Below, in pieces: positions 44,019-50,610 of a stretch of 64,000 nucleotides of DNA. A model generated the notes under the pieces. It was not told the DNA's origin and ran no database searches. It worked only from the letters and a program-made list of their open reading frames with translations. The position numbers and the translations under genes were made by a program. Source of the DNA: Achromobacter denitrificans NBRC 15125 (GTDB taxonomy: Bacteria; Pseudomonadota; Gammaproteobacteria; Burkholderiales; Burkholderiaceae_B); the NCBI RefSeq assembly GCF_001571365.1, contig NZ_BCTQ01000008.1, positions 62,001 through 126,000 on the forward strand, given 5' to 3'. Numbering within the stretch: position 1 is the stretch's first letter; each line of letters starts with the position of its first letter.

Positions 44019-45221
44019 ATGAGCATCGTTGAGCCCCCGAAACTAGGGACTGCCGCACACATCAGTAGCTTGGCGGAACTTGACGAACCATACCGCTACA
44101 AGCTTCTGGTGGAAGGGGTCCTCGACTATGCGATTTTTCTCCTGGACGCCAATGGCTTCGTCGCAAGCTGGAACGCTGGCGCGCAACGCTTCAAGGGCTA
44201 CGAAGCCTCCGAAATCATCGGCCAGCACTTCTCCCGCTTCTACACGGAAGAGGATCGCGCTGCAGGAGTTCCGCAATGCGCATTGGCGACCGCGGCGACC
44301 GAAGGCAGGTTTGAGGCGGAGGGGTGGCGAGTACGCAAAGATGGCTCGCGCTTCTGGGCGAGCGTCGTCATAGATCCCATACTGGATGGATCGGGAGCTC
44401 CCATCGGTTTCGCGAAGGTCACGCGTGATGTAACGGAGAAGCGACAAAGCCAGCTCGAATTGCAGGCCACCCAGCTGGCGTTGCATCGGGCCCAGAGAAT
44501 GGAGGCGCTTGGTCGCGTGACGGGCGGGCTGGCGCACGATTTCAACAATTTCATCTCGATCATCAACGGGGCGGCCGAATTACTCCGCAACCCCGAGCTC
44601 GCGCCTGAAAAGCGTCTCAAGTATCTCGATGCGATTGCGGAGACCGCGCAACGAGCGACCCACCTAACGCAACAAATGCTTGCGTATGCCCGCCGCCAGC
44701 CTCTCGCGCCGACCCAGGTGGACGTGGGCGCCTGTGTCACGGGCATGAAGCCAATCTTCCAAGCAACGCTCGGTTCCGCGGTTCGAGTGCATTACCAGCT
44801 GCCTGAAGAGCCGTGCTTCATTTGCGCCGACGTCAGCCAGCTGGAAAACGCGTTGTTGAATTTGGTGGTGAATGCCGGAGACGCAATGCCATATGGCGGC
44901 AATGTGAAAATTGCAGTCAGCGGCGCCGAATCGCATCCCGATGGGCCCGGGCGCATCGCCACAGGGCGATTTGTAATCGTCAGCGTCTCGGACGATGGCG
45001 AGGGCATCCCCCCCACCGTTCTGGATCACATCTTTGAACCGTTCTTTACCACCAAGGAAGACGGGAAGGGAACGGGATTGGGCTTGAGCCAAGTGTATGG
45101 CTACATGTCGCAATCCGAGGGGCATGTGGATGTAGTGAGTTCTGCCGAAGGCGGCACCACATTCACACTCTGCTTCCCCAGGGTATCCTCCCCGGACGGG
45201 AAGCCGGGCATCGACACCTGA
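44019..45221 (+). CDS. orphan PAS-domain sensor histidine kinase
   Basis: A 400-residue soluble kinase. It has an N-terminal PAS domain (YRYKLLVEGVLDYAIFLLDANGFVASWNAGAQRFKGY...FSRFYTEEDR, about residues 22-140), a HisKA-type GGLAHDFNNFISIINGAAELL (H173), N box NLVVNAGDAMPYGG and G boxes SDDGEGIP and GTGLGLSQVYGYMSQSEG. There is no receiver and no cognate regulator gene beside it. Codon use is visibly less GC-rich than the operons to its left, and it is the last host gene before the prophage junction, so it may be an older insertion at the same tRNA locus. Confidence 0.85.
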   Translation: MSIVEPPKLGTAAHISSLAELDEPYRYKLLVEGVLDYAIFLLDANGFVASWNAGAQRFKGYEASEIIGQHFSRFYTEEDRAAGVPQCALATAATEGRFEAEGWRVRKDGSRFWASVVIDPILDGSGAPIGFAKVTRDVTEKRQSQLELQATQLALHRAQRMEALGRVTGGLAHDFNNFISIINGAAELLRNPELAPEKRLKYLDAIAETAQRATHLTQQMLAYARRQPLAPTQVDVGACVTGMKPIFQATLGSAVRVHYQLPEEPCFICADVSQLENALLNLVVNAGDAMPYGGNVKIAVSGAESHPDGPGRIATGRFVIVSVSDDGEGIPPTVLDHIFEPFFTTKEDGKGTGLGLSQVYGYMSQSEGHVDVVSSAEGGTTFTLCFPRVSSPDGKPGIDT

Positions 45222-45387
45222 ACAGGCGCCCAGATCACGCTCCCAGCCTTGCTGGGACTTCGCCGCCCACACATACCCGGCCGCGTGCCCGCAAGCATGG
45301 ACCATCGCCTTATCTCACGAGCCTCGGCCACAGCGGGGCGCCGTTCTCACACTTGCGATTTCGTTCTGATTTTTATATCGCAGAATG

Positions 45388-45419
45388 AAAAAAGGCACTC
45401 CGCTTTCGCGCAAGTGCCT
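45388..45419 (-). terminator. intrinsic terminator of the tRNA-His transcription unit
   Basis: On the minus strand AGGCACT and AGTGCCT (45413-45419 and 45393-45399) form a 7-bp stem around a 13-base loop, followed by a T-run (A-run at 45388-45393 on the plus strand). It lies about 19 bases beyond the tRNA 3' end, the usual place, and marks the chromosomal side of the attachment site. Confidence 0.8.
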
Positions 45420-45437
45420 GATTTCATTTGTATTCTG

Positions 45438-45488
45438 TGGGGTGGCTGATGGGGCTCGAACCCACGACAACCGGAATCACAATCCGGG
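45438..45488 (-). other. prophage attachment site: 3' half of a tRNA-His gene
   Basis: Read on the minus strand this is the complete anticodon arm CCGGA-TTGTGAT-TCCGG (anticodon GTG, His; 45471-45487), the variable loop, the T arm GTGGG-TTCGAGC-CCCAT, an acceptor 3' strand and an encoded CCA (45438-45440). Upstream of the anticodon stem the sequence no longer matches a D arm or acceptor 5' strand. A truncated 3' half next to phage genes is the expected product of integration into a tRNA gene; the intact tRNA-His should stand at the other prophage end beyond this window. Confidence 0.85.
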
Positions 45489-45703
45489 CCAATTACAAGT
45501 ATTCATGCGGCTTGGTGGGGAAATTCTTCTAATAAACACGTTCCAACGAACACGCAATCATGCGCCTTCCTGCTTGAATATTAGAACGAAAAGGCTGTGC
45601 ATTCATCCAGCCATATCCTACTTCAAGCCCTCTCAGATCCATCCCGGCGGGTGCTGGATCTGCACGCACAGACCTGACGGCATCGATCGCCCTACATCCG
45701 CCC
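45489..45703. other. prophage end region, no gene seen
   Basis: 215 bp of less GC-rich DNA between the tRNA half site and the first prophage ORF. No supported gene. Integrase arm-type sites might be here but none can be recognised by eye. Confidence 0.4.
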
Positions 45704-45946
45704 TTAGGTGTTTAGGCCCGCCTTAATTGCGAACGCCAACACGGTTTGCGGAGTGGCGCCTTTTTCCAGCAATCGAAGAATTTGGCGAACCTGTCCGGCA
45801 GAATCCTGCAGATAAGACTTCGGTACCGAAATTAGTGCTTCCATGGCAGGAACCCGATATTCTTGCTCCACTTCATCCCATTCAATGGCATCCACGGCCT
45901 GTTGGCGATCCGCCAAAATCTGACTGATGTTTTTTGAATCTGACAT
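45704..45946 (-). CDS. small hypothetical prophage protein
   Basis: An 80-residue acidic protein from MSDSKNISQIL. It ends with an LRLLEKGATPQTVLAFAIKAGLN helix region. Family not recognised. It is the gene nearest to the attachment site and points toward it. Confidence 0.5.
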   Translation of the reverse strand: MSDSKNISQILADRQQAVDAIEWDEVEQEYRVPAMEALISVPKSYLQDSAGQVRQILRLLEKGATPQTVLAFAIKAGLNT

Positions 45947-46092
45947 GGCCGAATCTCTCACTTCTGGTTATAAGGCCCCTGAGTGTACGGGACAAAGTCG
46001 TGACAGGCCCAATCCCTTGTCAGACCTATAAGACTAGTCAGTCCGAGATTTACTGCCCAGGGCCACATGATCGCCCGCAATGGGGTAGTGTG

Positions 46093-46245
46093 ATGGGCAT
46101 GGAAATCTGGCCTTACAACGAATATTTCACCGTCGCGGAATTCGCCGCCCTGCCGGTCGCGCAGCAGCGGCAGATCGCTCTGATCGTCCGCGCGCTGGTC
46201 TACTACCTCCAGCACCATTCCGAGGCCGCGGCGGGCCTGGACTGA
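46093..46245 (+). CDS. small hypothetical protein
   Basis: A 50-residue ORF (MGMEIWPYNEYFTVAEFAALPVAQQRQIALIVRALVYYL...) after a GGGG-containing leader; ATG 46099 is an alternative start. Predicted helical, no signal peptide. It is 33 bp upstream of the SRAP gene and probably co-transcribed with it. Unknown function. Confidence 0.5.
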   Translation: MGMEIWPYNEYFTVAEFAALPVAQQRQIALIVRALVYYLQHHSEAAAGLD

Positions 46246-46278
46246 TCCTATACTGGCCCTTCCGACCGGGAGGCCACC

Positions 46279-46962
46279 ATGTGCAGCCACTACACCGCGC
46301 TCAAGAAGCAGGAACAGCTGGAGAAGTACTTCGGCGCGCGCGGGATTCCGCTGCCACCGAAGTCGGATATGTGGCCCGGGTACCAGGGGCCGCTCATCCG
46401 GCGGCCGCCCGAGCATGACGCCGGCGACGACGCGGTACCGGAGCGCGAAGCGGTCGTCGGCCGCTGGGGCATGATCGCACCCAGCACTCCGCCCGAGAAG
46501 CTGGCGAAGGCCGAGAAGATCGCGCCCTTCAATTCCAAGAGCGAGACGGCCCATGAAATCTGGACATTCCGCCTGGCCTCGCAACATGGCCGGCGCTGCA
46601 TCATCCCTGCCGAGGCCATCTTCGAGCCCGATTGGCGCCCCGTGTATGAGCAGCGAGGGGAACATCCCGTCCCTACTCGCTTCGCCCGAGCCGACGGCGC
46701 GCCCATGGGCATTGCCGGCCTGTGGGACCGTTACCGCGACGCGGCAGGCCAGTGGCAGTTGAGCTACACCGTGCTCACCATCAACGCCGACGATGACCCG
46801 CTGTTCAAGCACTACCACCAGGCCGGCAAGGAAAAGCGTATGGTCGTGATCCTGCCGGAGGGAGCCTACGCGGATTGGTTGACAGCCCCGGTAGCCGACA
46901 CCCGGGAGTTCCTGCTGCCCTACCCGGCCGAGCGCCTGGTCGCGGAGCCCCAGCCCAAGTAG
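46279..46962 (+). CDS. SRAP/YedK-like (HMCES family) protein
   Basis: A 227-residue protein with GGGAGG before the ATG. The catalytic cysteine is residue 2 (MCSHYTALK), which forms the thiazolidine link to abasic sites in single-stranded DNA. FNSKSET stands for the usual N-A-R-x-E-T motif, RCIIPAEAIFEP for RCL-PxxGFYEW, and a histidine-rich segment (PLFKHYHQAGKEKRM) stands near the active-site His. It is a DNA-damage shield or autopeptidase of the SRAP family, often carried by phages. Located in the prophage cargo region. Confidence 0.88.
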   Translation: MCSHYTALKKQEQLEKYFGARGIPLPPKSDMWPGYQGPLIRRPPEHDAGDDAVPEREAVVGRWGMIAPSTPPEKLAKAEKIAPFNSKSETAHEIWTFRLASQHGRRCIIPAEAIFEPDWRPVYEQRGEHPVPTRFARADGAPMGIAGLWDRYRDAAGQWQLSYTVLTINADDDPLFKHYHQAGKEKRMVVILPEGAYADWLTAPVADTREFLLPYPAERLVAEPQPK

Positions 46963-46966
46963 TTCG

Positions 46967-47161
46967 CTACCCTAGTTTCTGCTGGTACAGGTCCTGGGCC
47001 GCGCCCAGCGAGCCGCGCATGCCGTAGATCGTGCCGCCGCCTCCCCGGCTAAACCAGAGCTCGTATTGCCACATGCCGTCCACGAACACGCGGCAGATCG
47101 TCCAGCCCGGCGGCCCCTCCCAGTAGTAGTCGTCCCTCTGCGTCCATTCCGTATCGGCCAT
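46967..47161 (-). CDS. small hypothetical protein
   Basis: A 64-residue Trp/Tyr/Gly-rich protein (MADTEWTQRDDYYWEGPPGWTICRVF...) convergent with the SRAP gene and divergent from the LexA-controlled ORF. Its start is about 60 bp from the LexA box, so the same site could affect both genes. Unrecognised. Confidence 0.55.
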   Translation of the reverse strand: MADTEWTQRDDYYWEGPPGWTICRVFVDGMWQYELWFSRGGGGTIYGMRGSLGAAQDLYQQKLG

Positions 47162-47195
47162 GCTCCGTCTCCTGCCGGCCGAAATCGGGGCCGAA

Positions 47196-47237
47196 TTGCA
47201 CTAGGATTCGTCTGAAATATACTGTTTATTTATACAG
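47196..47237 (+). promoter_or_regulatory. sigma70 promoter overlapped by a LexA (SOS) box
   Basis: -35 TTGCAC (47196-47201), 16-bp spacer, -10 TATACT (47218-47223). CTGTTTATTTATACAG (47222-47237) fits the LexA consensus CTGT-N8-ACAG exactly and overlaps the -10 box, so LexA would block the promoter until DNA damage. The controlled ORF starts at 47248. Confidence 0.8.
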
Positions 47238-47247
47238 CATATTGGGC

Positions 47248-47574
47248 ATGACTGTGGACTTCAAATGCGCCGTACAGCGCACCCATCAGCGCGGCGAGCG
47301 ACGCCGCGACAACGACCCCGGCCGGATCGCTGTCGGGACGGTGCGCATGTATTCGATCATGCATCCAGAGTTGAAGCGGTATGTCTCAGTAATGACAATG
47401 AAGCCGCTCCACGGCTATGACACCGGGCCTGAAGTGGCAATCCCTGACCTATTGGAGCCCGAACTGCTGACGTTTGGCTCTGATCGCGGGATGATGATCT
47501 GCGGCTTCGAAGAGATAGACGGCCAGCGCTACTATCAGGGTTGGTGGATGCAATGGGTAGCGGCAAAAGCTTGA
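47248..47574 (+). CDS. unknown protein under SOS control
   Basis: A 108-residue protein from ATG 47248 (MTVDFKCAVQRTHQRGERRRDNDPGRIAVGTVRMYSIMHPELKRYV...). No membrane segment or known motif is visible; the N-terminal third is strongly basic, the rest mixed alpha/beta and Tyr/Trp-rich near the C-terminus. The LexA box in its promoter says it is expressed during SOS, when the prophage would also induce. Its stop codon overlaps the -35 element of the anti-CRISPR promoter. Confidence 0.65.
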   Translation: MTVDFKCAVQRTHQRGERRRDNDPGRIAVGTVRMYSIMHPELKRYVSVMTMKPLHGYDTGPEVAIPDLLEPELLTFGSDRGMMICGFEEIDGQRYYQGWWMQWVAAKA

Positions 47575-47605
47575 CGCCTTTCTGCATGACTATATAATTT
47601 AGTCA
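47571..47605 (+). promoter_or_regulatory. anti-CRISPR operon promoter with inverted repeat over the -10 box
   Basis: -35 TTGACG (47571-47576), 16-bp spacer, consensus -10 TATAAT (47593-47598). TGACTA (47587-47592) and TAGTCA (47600-47605) are perfect 6-bp arms flanking the -10. An HTH protein bound here would exclude RNA polymerase, as described for Aca repressors at acr promoters. CGGAGAG before ATG 47621 is the ribosome-binding site. Confidence 0.8.
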
Positions 47606-47620
47606 AAAGCGGAGAGCGAC

Positions 47621-48073
47621 ATGCAACTCTTTCACACCAGCCCCAGCGAAATCAGCACGATCACCAGCACCGGCCGTTTCGGCTCATTTCTGTTTTTCTC
47701 CGCCCGCGCCTATACGATGACAGCAGGCGAAGCGCTGGTGTACAGCCTGGAAATCGACGACGACAGCATCATCGACGCAGGCCGACTGTTCTATCACGAA
47801 GACGCGGCCAGGCTGCAACCGCTGGTTGACGAACTAGCGGCTCGCCTCGGCCTCGACGAAGACGACGCCGAGGCCCTGATCGACGAGTCGAAATCGGTCT
47901 TCGACCTTGACGGGATCGAAGATGACCTCGGCGAAATATCGTGGGACATCCAGGCAATCACCGCCCGCGCCGCGGCGATCCTGGGTTTTCGCGGCGTTGC
48001 CGTACGCGATGAGCAGGGAACGTCCTACCTCGTCGACATGGCCGGCCACGAGTCCGAGTTGGTACGCATATGA
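47621..48073 (+). CDS. AcrIF11-like anti-CRISPR protein
   Basis: A 150-residue protein resembling, as I recall it, AcrIF11 over its whole length. Shared blocks are the FHTSP start, GRFG.FL.F.A, Y.MTAG, AG..FYHE.AA.L..LV, G.DED.AE.LI, E.SW.IQAITA.AA, LGFRGV, DEQGT.Y..DM.GH and a terminal ELVR. AcrIF11 is an ADP-ribosyltransferase that modifies the Cas8f subunit of the type I-F Cascade and prevents PAM recognition. The gene has its own promoter and overlaps by 4 bp an HTH gene placed like an aca gene. It lies in a prophage cargo region, the usual home of acr genes. Confidence 0.88.
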   Translation: MQLFHTSPSEISTITSTGRFGSFLFFSARAYTMTAGEALVYSLEIDDDSIIDAGRLFYHEDAARLQPLVDELAARLGLDEDDAEALIDESKSVFDLDGIEDDLGEISWDIQAITARAAAILGFRGVAVRDEQGTSYLVDMAGHESELVRI

Positions 48074-48363
48074 CGCCGGCCGACTTCCAAGCCTGGCGCC
48101 ATCGCATGGGGTACTCGCAGCGCGCAGCCGCGGAAGCCCTAGGCGTATCCCTGCCCACGTTGCAGGCTTGGGAACGCGGAACCGCTTTCGCAACGGGCAA
48201 ACCGGTTGTAATCGACAAGCGAACTGCGCTGGCCTGCGCGGCCATCTCCGCCGGTCTGCTGGCGGGGCTAGAGGACGAGCCCTGTGTGCTGGAACGTGAC
48301 CAGATGACGGCAGAACTGCTGGAAGAGCCGCGCAAGCTGCGCAAGGGCATGCCGTCGAGGTAG
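48070..48363 (+). CDS. Aca-like XRE-family repressor
   Basis: A 97-residue protein whose ATG overlaps the stop codon of the AcrIF11-like gene (ATGA). The N-terminal HTH reads DFQAWRHRMGYSQRAAAEALGVSLPTLQAWERG, followed by a helical C-terminal part. Small HTH proteins encoded directly after acr genes are the Aca proteins, and several Aca families were found beside acrIF11 homologues. It probably represses its own operon by binding the inverted repeat at 47587-47605. Which Aca family it belongs to cannot be decided by eye. Confidence 0.85.
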   Translation: MTPADFQAWRHRMGYSQRAAAEALGVSLPTLQAWERGTAFATGKPVVIDKRTALACAAISAGLLAGLEDEPCVLERDQMTAELLEEPRKLRKGMPSR

Positions 48364-48428
48364 AAGATGCTTGGCCTTTCAGCTTCGTCGACGTGTTACA
48401 GTCCTTGCCGCCATTCCTGGAGCAGAGT

Positions 48429-48827
48429 ATGAGACGCGTCATCGGGGTGTTCGGCATCGCTATCGTTCTTTCCGGCTGCATCACGGGCATTACCAAGTCG
48501 AGCCCGTCAATGACAATCGAGACAGATACCACCTACCAGGAAGCATATAGACGCGCAGACGCGTTCGCGCGCGAGTGCCACTCAGATGCCGGCGGCCCAC
48601 TTTTAGGATCCTTCACGGTAAGCGGAAACCTATATTCCGACAACTCCACCGGTGTAGTGCGCGTGCAGCACCCTAGCGCCACTGGTGATCTTCTGCGGGT
48701 GGACATTCGAACCGCAGCTACAGGGTCGACAGCAGTTGCATGGGTAGCAGGAATCGGGATGTGGGATCAGCGAGAGCTAGAAGCACTCGCCGCTTCAATG
48801 CGGACCGGCAAAGTCAGTTGCCGTTAA
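48429..48827 (+). CDS. small prophage lipoprotein
   Basis: A 132-residue protein from ATG 48429 with a type II signal peptide and lipobox VLSGC (residues about 16-20), then a polar beta-rich domain with three cysteines in the mature part. Lipid-anchored proteins in phage cargo regions often change receptor use or block superinfection, but this one is not recognised. It follows the acr/aca pair by 65 bp. Confidence 0.65.
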   Translation: MRRVIGVFGIAIVLSGCITGITKSSPSMTIETDTTYQEAYRRADAFARECHSDAGGPLLGSFTVSGNLYSDNSTGVVRVQHPSATGDLLRVDIRTAATGSTAVAWVAGIGMWDQRELEALAASMRTGKVSCR

Positions 48828-49270
48828 GCCTTCGGAGCCTACCGCTCCCACCACGTGAGCCCAAAATGGAGCCTTGGAGGCGGCGTTCCTGCGCAGACCA
48901 ATCCCTACAGAAGGACTTAGAGCTTCGTCAGAGCGAGTTCGTCTAGATTTATCACGCTCGGGACGCCCAATGCCGGCCGTCGCATAGCATTCGCCCCAGC
49001 CCCACCACCGTCGGACGTTGACGCTGTCCCAATTGGAAAGCTGTTGGGCTCAAAGCGCTGGTATGGGAGTGCACGGAGGTGCTTCAGGTAGCCGCTGACG
49101 AAGCCCGCCGTTCCGGGGCGGACGTGGTTGCGAATGTGAAGACAGGCCAACGCTTCAGCATGTGGGCCTGGGCGCGTCGAGTTGCCTGTGGCGACAGTTA
49201 TAGCCTCGCCGAGGGCGTAACCATCGACTGCGTGAAGCTCGTCGGCACATTGCGCTAAGCCCTGCCCTTA
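48828..49270. other. 443 bp without a confident gene
   Basis: No ORF here has start, ribosome-binding site and plausible composition together. A plus-strand frame is open from 49022 to TAA 49258 and encodes credible protein (…VLQVAADEARRSGADVV…), but it has no start codon near its beginning and may be a gene remnant. Confidence 0.4.
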
Positions 49271-49804
49271 TCACTTCCGCAGCGCGTCATAGGTCCGCTC
49301 GCAGGTCAGTCCCGCGATGCGGGCACGATCTGCAACCCCTGCAAGTTCCGTAGCTCGGTCGCTAACCCTGCCGAGCATGTAGGCAAGCAGATCGACGGCG
49401 TCGGCCCCTGCCGGGCTTCCGTCGGCAGCGGCGGGGTCTCGGGCGATTGCGGCGCCAGCCAGCGCGTCGGCGTGGGTACGCAACCGGTCGCGCTCAGAAC
49501 GCAGACCAGCAGCATCAGCAGCCGCGCGAGCGGCTTGGTTCTGTGCATCATCACGGGCTTTCTCCACCGCGGCCGTGCGCCGCCTTTCTTCATCTCGGGC
49601 CGCCTCGATGGCGGTCATAGTGGCCTGGGCCTGGGCGTCACGTTCCTGCGCGCGGGATGCCTCGGCCCTGGCCGTCTTCGCGTCCCAGCGCCAGCCCTGG
49701 GCCTGCCAGGCCGCGCCGCCCAGGACCAGGCCACCGGCAAGTGCTGCCGCCGCGTAGCCTCGCCAGCCTGCCAGAGCGCCGGCGGCGCGCGCCAGCGCGC
49801 TCAC
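49271..49804 (-). CDS. Rz-like i-spanin (DUF2514 type)
   Basis: A 177-residue protein from GTG 49804, overlapping the endolysin gene's stop codon. It has an N-terminal membrane segment (YAAAALAGGLVLGGAAWQ, about residues 15-32) and a long charged coiled-coil region (ARAEASRAQERDAQAQATMTAIEAARDEERR...). This is the inner-membrane spanin architecture that completes lysis. The Rz1 gene is embedded in its other frame. Confidence 0.85.
   Translation of the reverse strand: MSALARAAGALAGWRGYAAAALAGGLVLGGAAWQAQGWRWDAKTARAEASRAQERDAQAQATMTAIEAARDEERRRTAAVEKARDDAQNQAARAAADAAGLRSERDRLRTHADALAGAAIARDPAAADGSPAGADAVDLLAYMLGRVSDRATELAGVADRARIAGLTCERTYDALRK
49306..49548 (-). CDS. embedded Rz1-like o-spanin lipoprotein
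   Basis: An 80-residue ORF wholly inside the Rz-like gene in another frame. Start ATG 49548 (a second ATG one codon upstream) is followed by a signal sequence LARLLMLLVCVLSATGC with lipobox, then a proline-rich mature part (PTPTRWLAPQSPETPPLP). Proline-rich outer-membrane lipoproteins nested in Rz are exactly what Rz1 looks like. Confidence 0.75.
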   Translation of the reverse strand: MHRTKPLARLLMLLVCVLSATGCVPTPTRWLAPQSPETPPLPTEARQGPTPSICLPTCSAGLATELRNLQGLQIVPASRD

Positions 49805-50334
49805 GGTGCCACCTCGGTCAATGCCTGGGCATGGTTGCCGGCCCACTTCGCACGAAGCTCCGCACGCTGGGTCGGCGTGCCGCGCGCGTAGGCTCCGGGG
49901 CGCCAGGTCCGAAGGTACAGAGCCCAGGCGCCCTCGGTATCGCCGACCGCCGGGAGCCGGCCCGGGTCGCTCCACAGGAGCAGCCGCGCCAGGCCAGCCG
50001 CCAGCACATCGTCATGCTCGATGGCGTCCCAGATCGCGGCATCGCGCGCCGGTACGCCCCGGGCCTGGTACAGGTGCGCGGCCGTGGCGCGCGTGGCGAC
50101 GTGCAGCCGAACACCGTGCACCATCCCGCCGCCCAGTTCCGCCTGCCATAAGCTCTTTGCCGGGCCGACAGGACGCGGCGGGTTGCCCACGAGTTGGCGC
50201 CGATCCTTGAACTTGGATTCTTGCAGGCCGGTGGCGAGCAGCATGATGCGTGCGGCCGGCGTGTCCATTCTGGGGGGCAGCAGCGCCAACGCGGGATCGA
50301 TGGCCGTCCGAACGATGGTCTGCAACAGCGTCAT
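49801..50334 (-). CDS. phage endolysin, lysozyme-like
   Basis: A 177-residue protein starting MTLLQTIVRTAIDPAL, located between holin and spanin genes. The LLATGLQESKF motif supplies a Glu in the position of the catalytic residue of lysozyme-like muramidases. No signal peptide, so it relies on the holin. The assignment rests on position in the lysis cassette plus this motif. Confidence 0.75.
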   Translation of the reverse strand: MTLLQTIVRTAIDPALALLPPRMDTPAARIMLLATGLQESKFKDRRQLVGNPPRPVGPAKSLWQAELGGGMVHGVRLHVATRATAAHLYQARGVPARDAAIWDAIEHDDVLAAGLARLLLWSDPGRLPAVGDTEGAWALYLRTWRPGAYARGTPTQRAELRAKWAGNHAQALTEVAP

Positions 50335-50600
50335 GACCACACCCCCGTCCGCCCCATGACGGCGACATTTCCTTGCGAGCGCCAGACGATTGCGCAGACC
50401 GTGACCGACATGACGGCCTGCCACACTGTGACCGGGGCATGCCCGATCACGATGTCGATGGCCTGGCCGCCGGCCGCGACGATCAGCAGGTACGCCAGGA
50501 GCGAGACACCGGGCCGGTACCGGCAGCCGCCGCGGCGCCAGCAGATGAGCCGTCCGGCCGTCAGCACGCTGGCCAGCACGATGATGGTTTCGATCAGCAT
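50331..50600 (-). CDS. phage holin, superfamily III type
   Basis: An 89-residue protein with three hydrophobic segments and the pattern ASVLTAGRLICWRRGGCRYRPGVSLLAYLLIVAAGGQAID seen in phage holin III proteins. It overlaps the endolysin gene by 4 bp. It would form the inner-membrane lesion releasing the endolysin. Confidence 0.82.
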   Translation of the reverse strand: MLIETIIVLASVLTAGRLICWRRGGCRYRPGVSLLAYLLIVAAGGQAIDIVIGHAPVTVWQAVMSVTVCAIVWRSQGNVAVMGRTGVWS

Positions 50601-50610
50601 GACGCTCTCC

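Noticed and set aside
45438-45488. An intact tRNA-His gene
   Set aside because: Only the half from the anticodon arm to CCA is present; D arm and acceptor 5' strand are missing upstream.
48917-49150. A 77-residue minus-strand ORF
   Set aside because: No ribosome-binding site or recognisable family; composition and position do not support coding.
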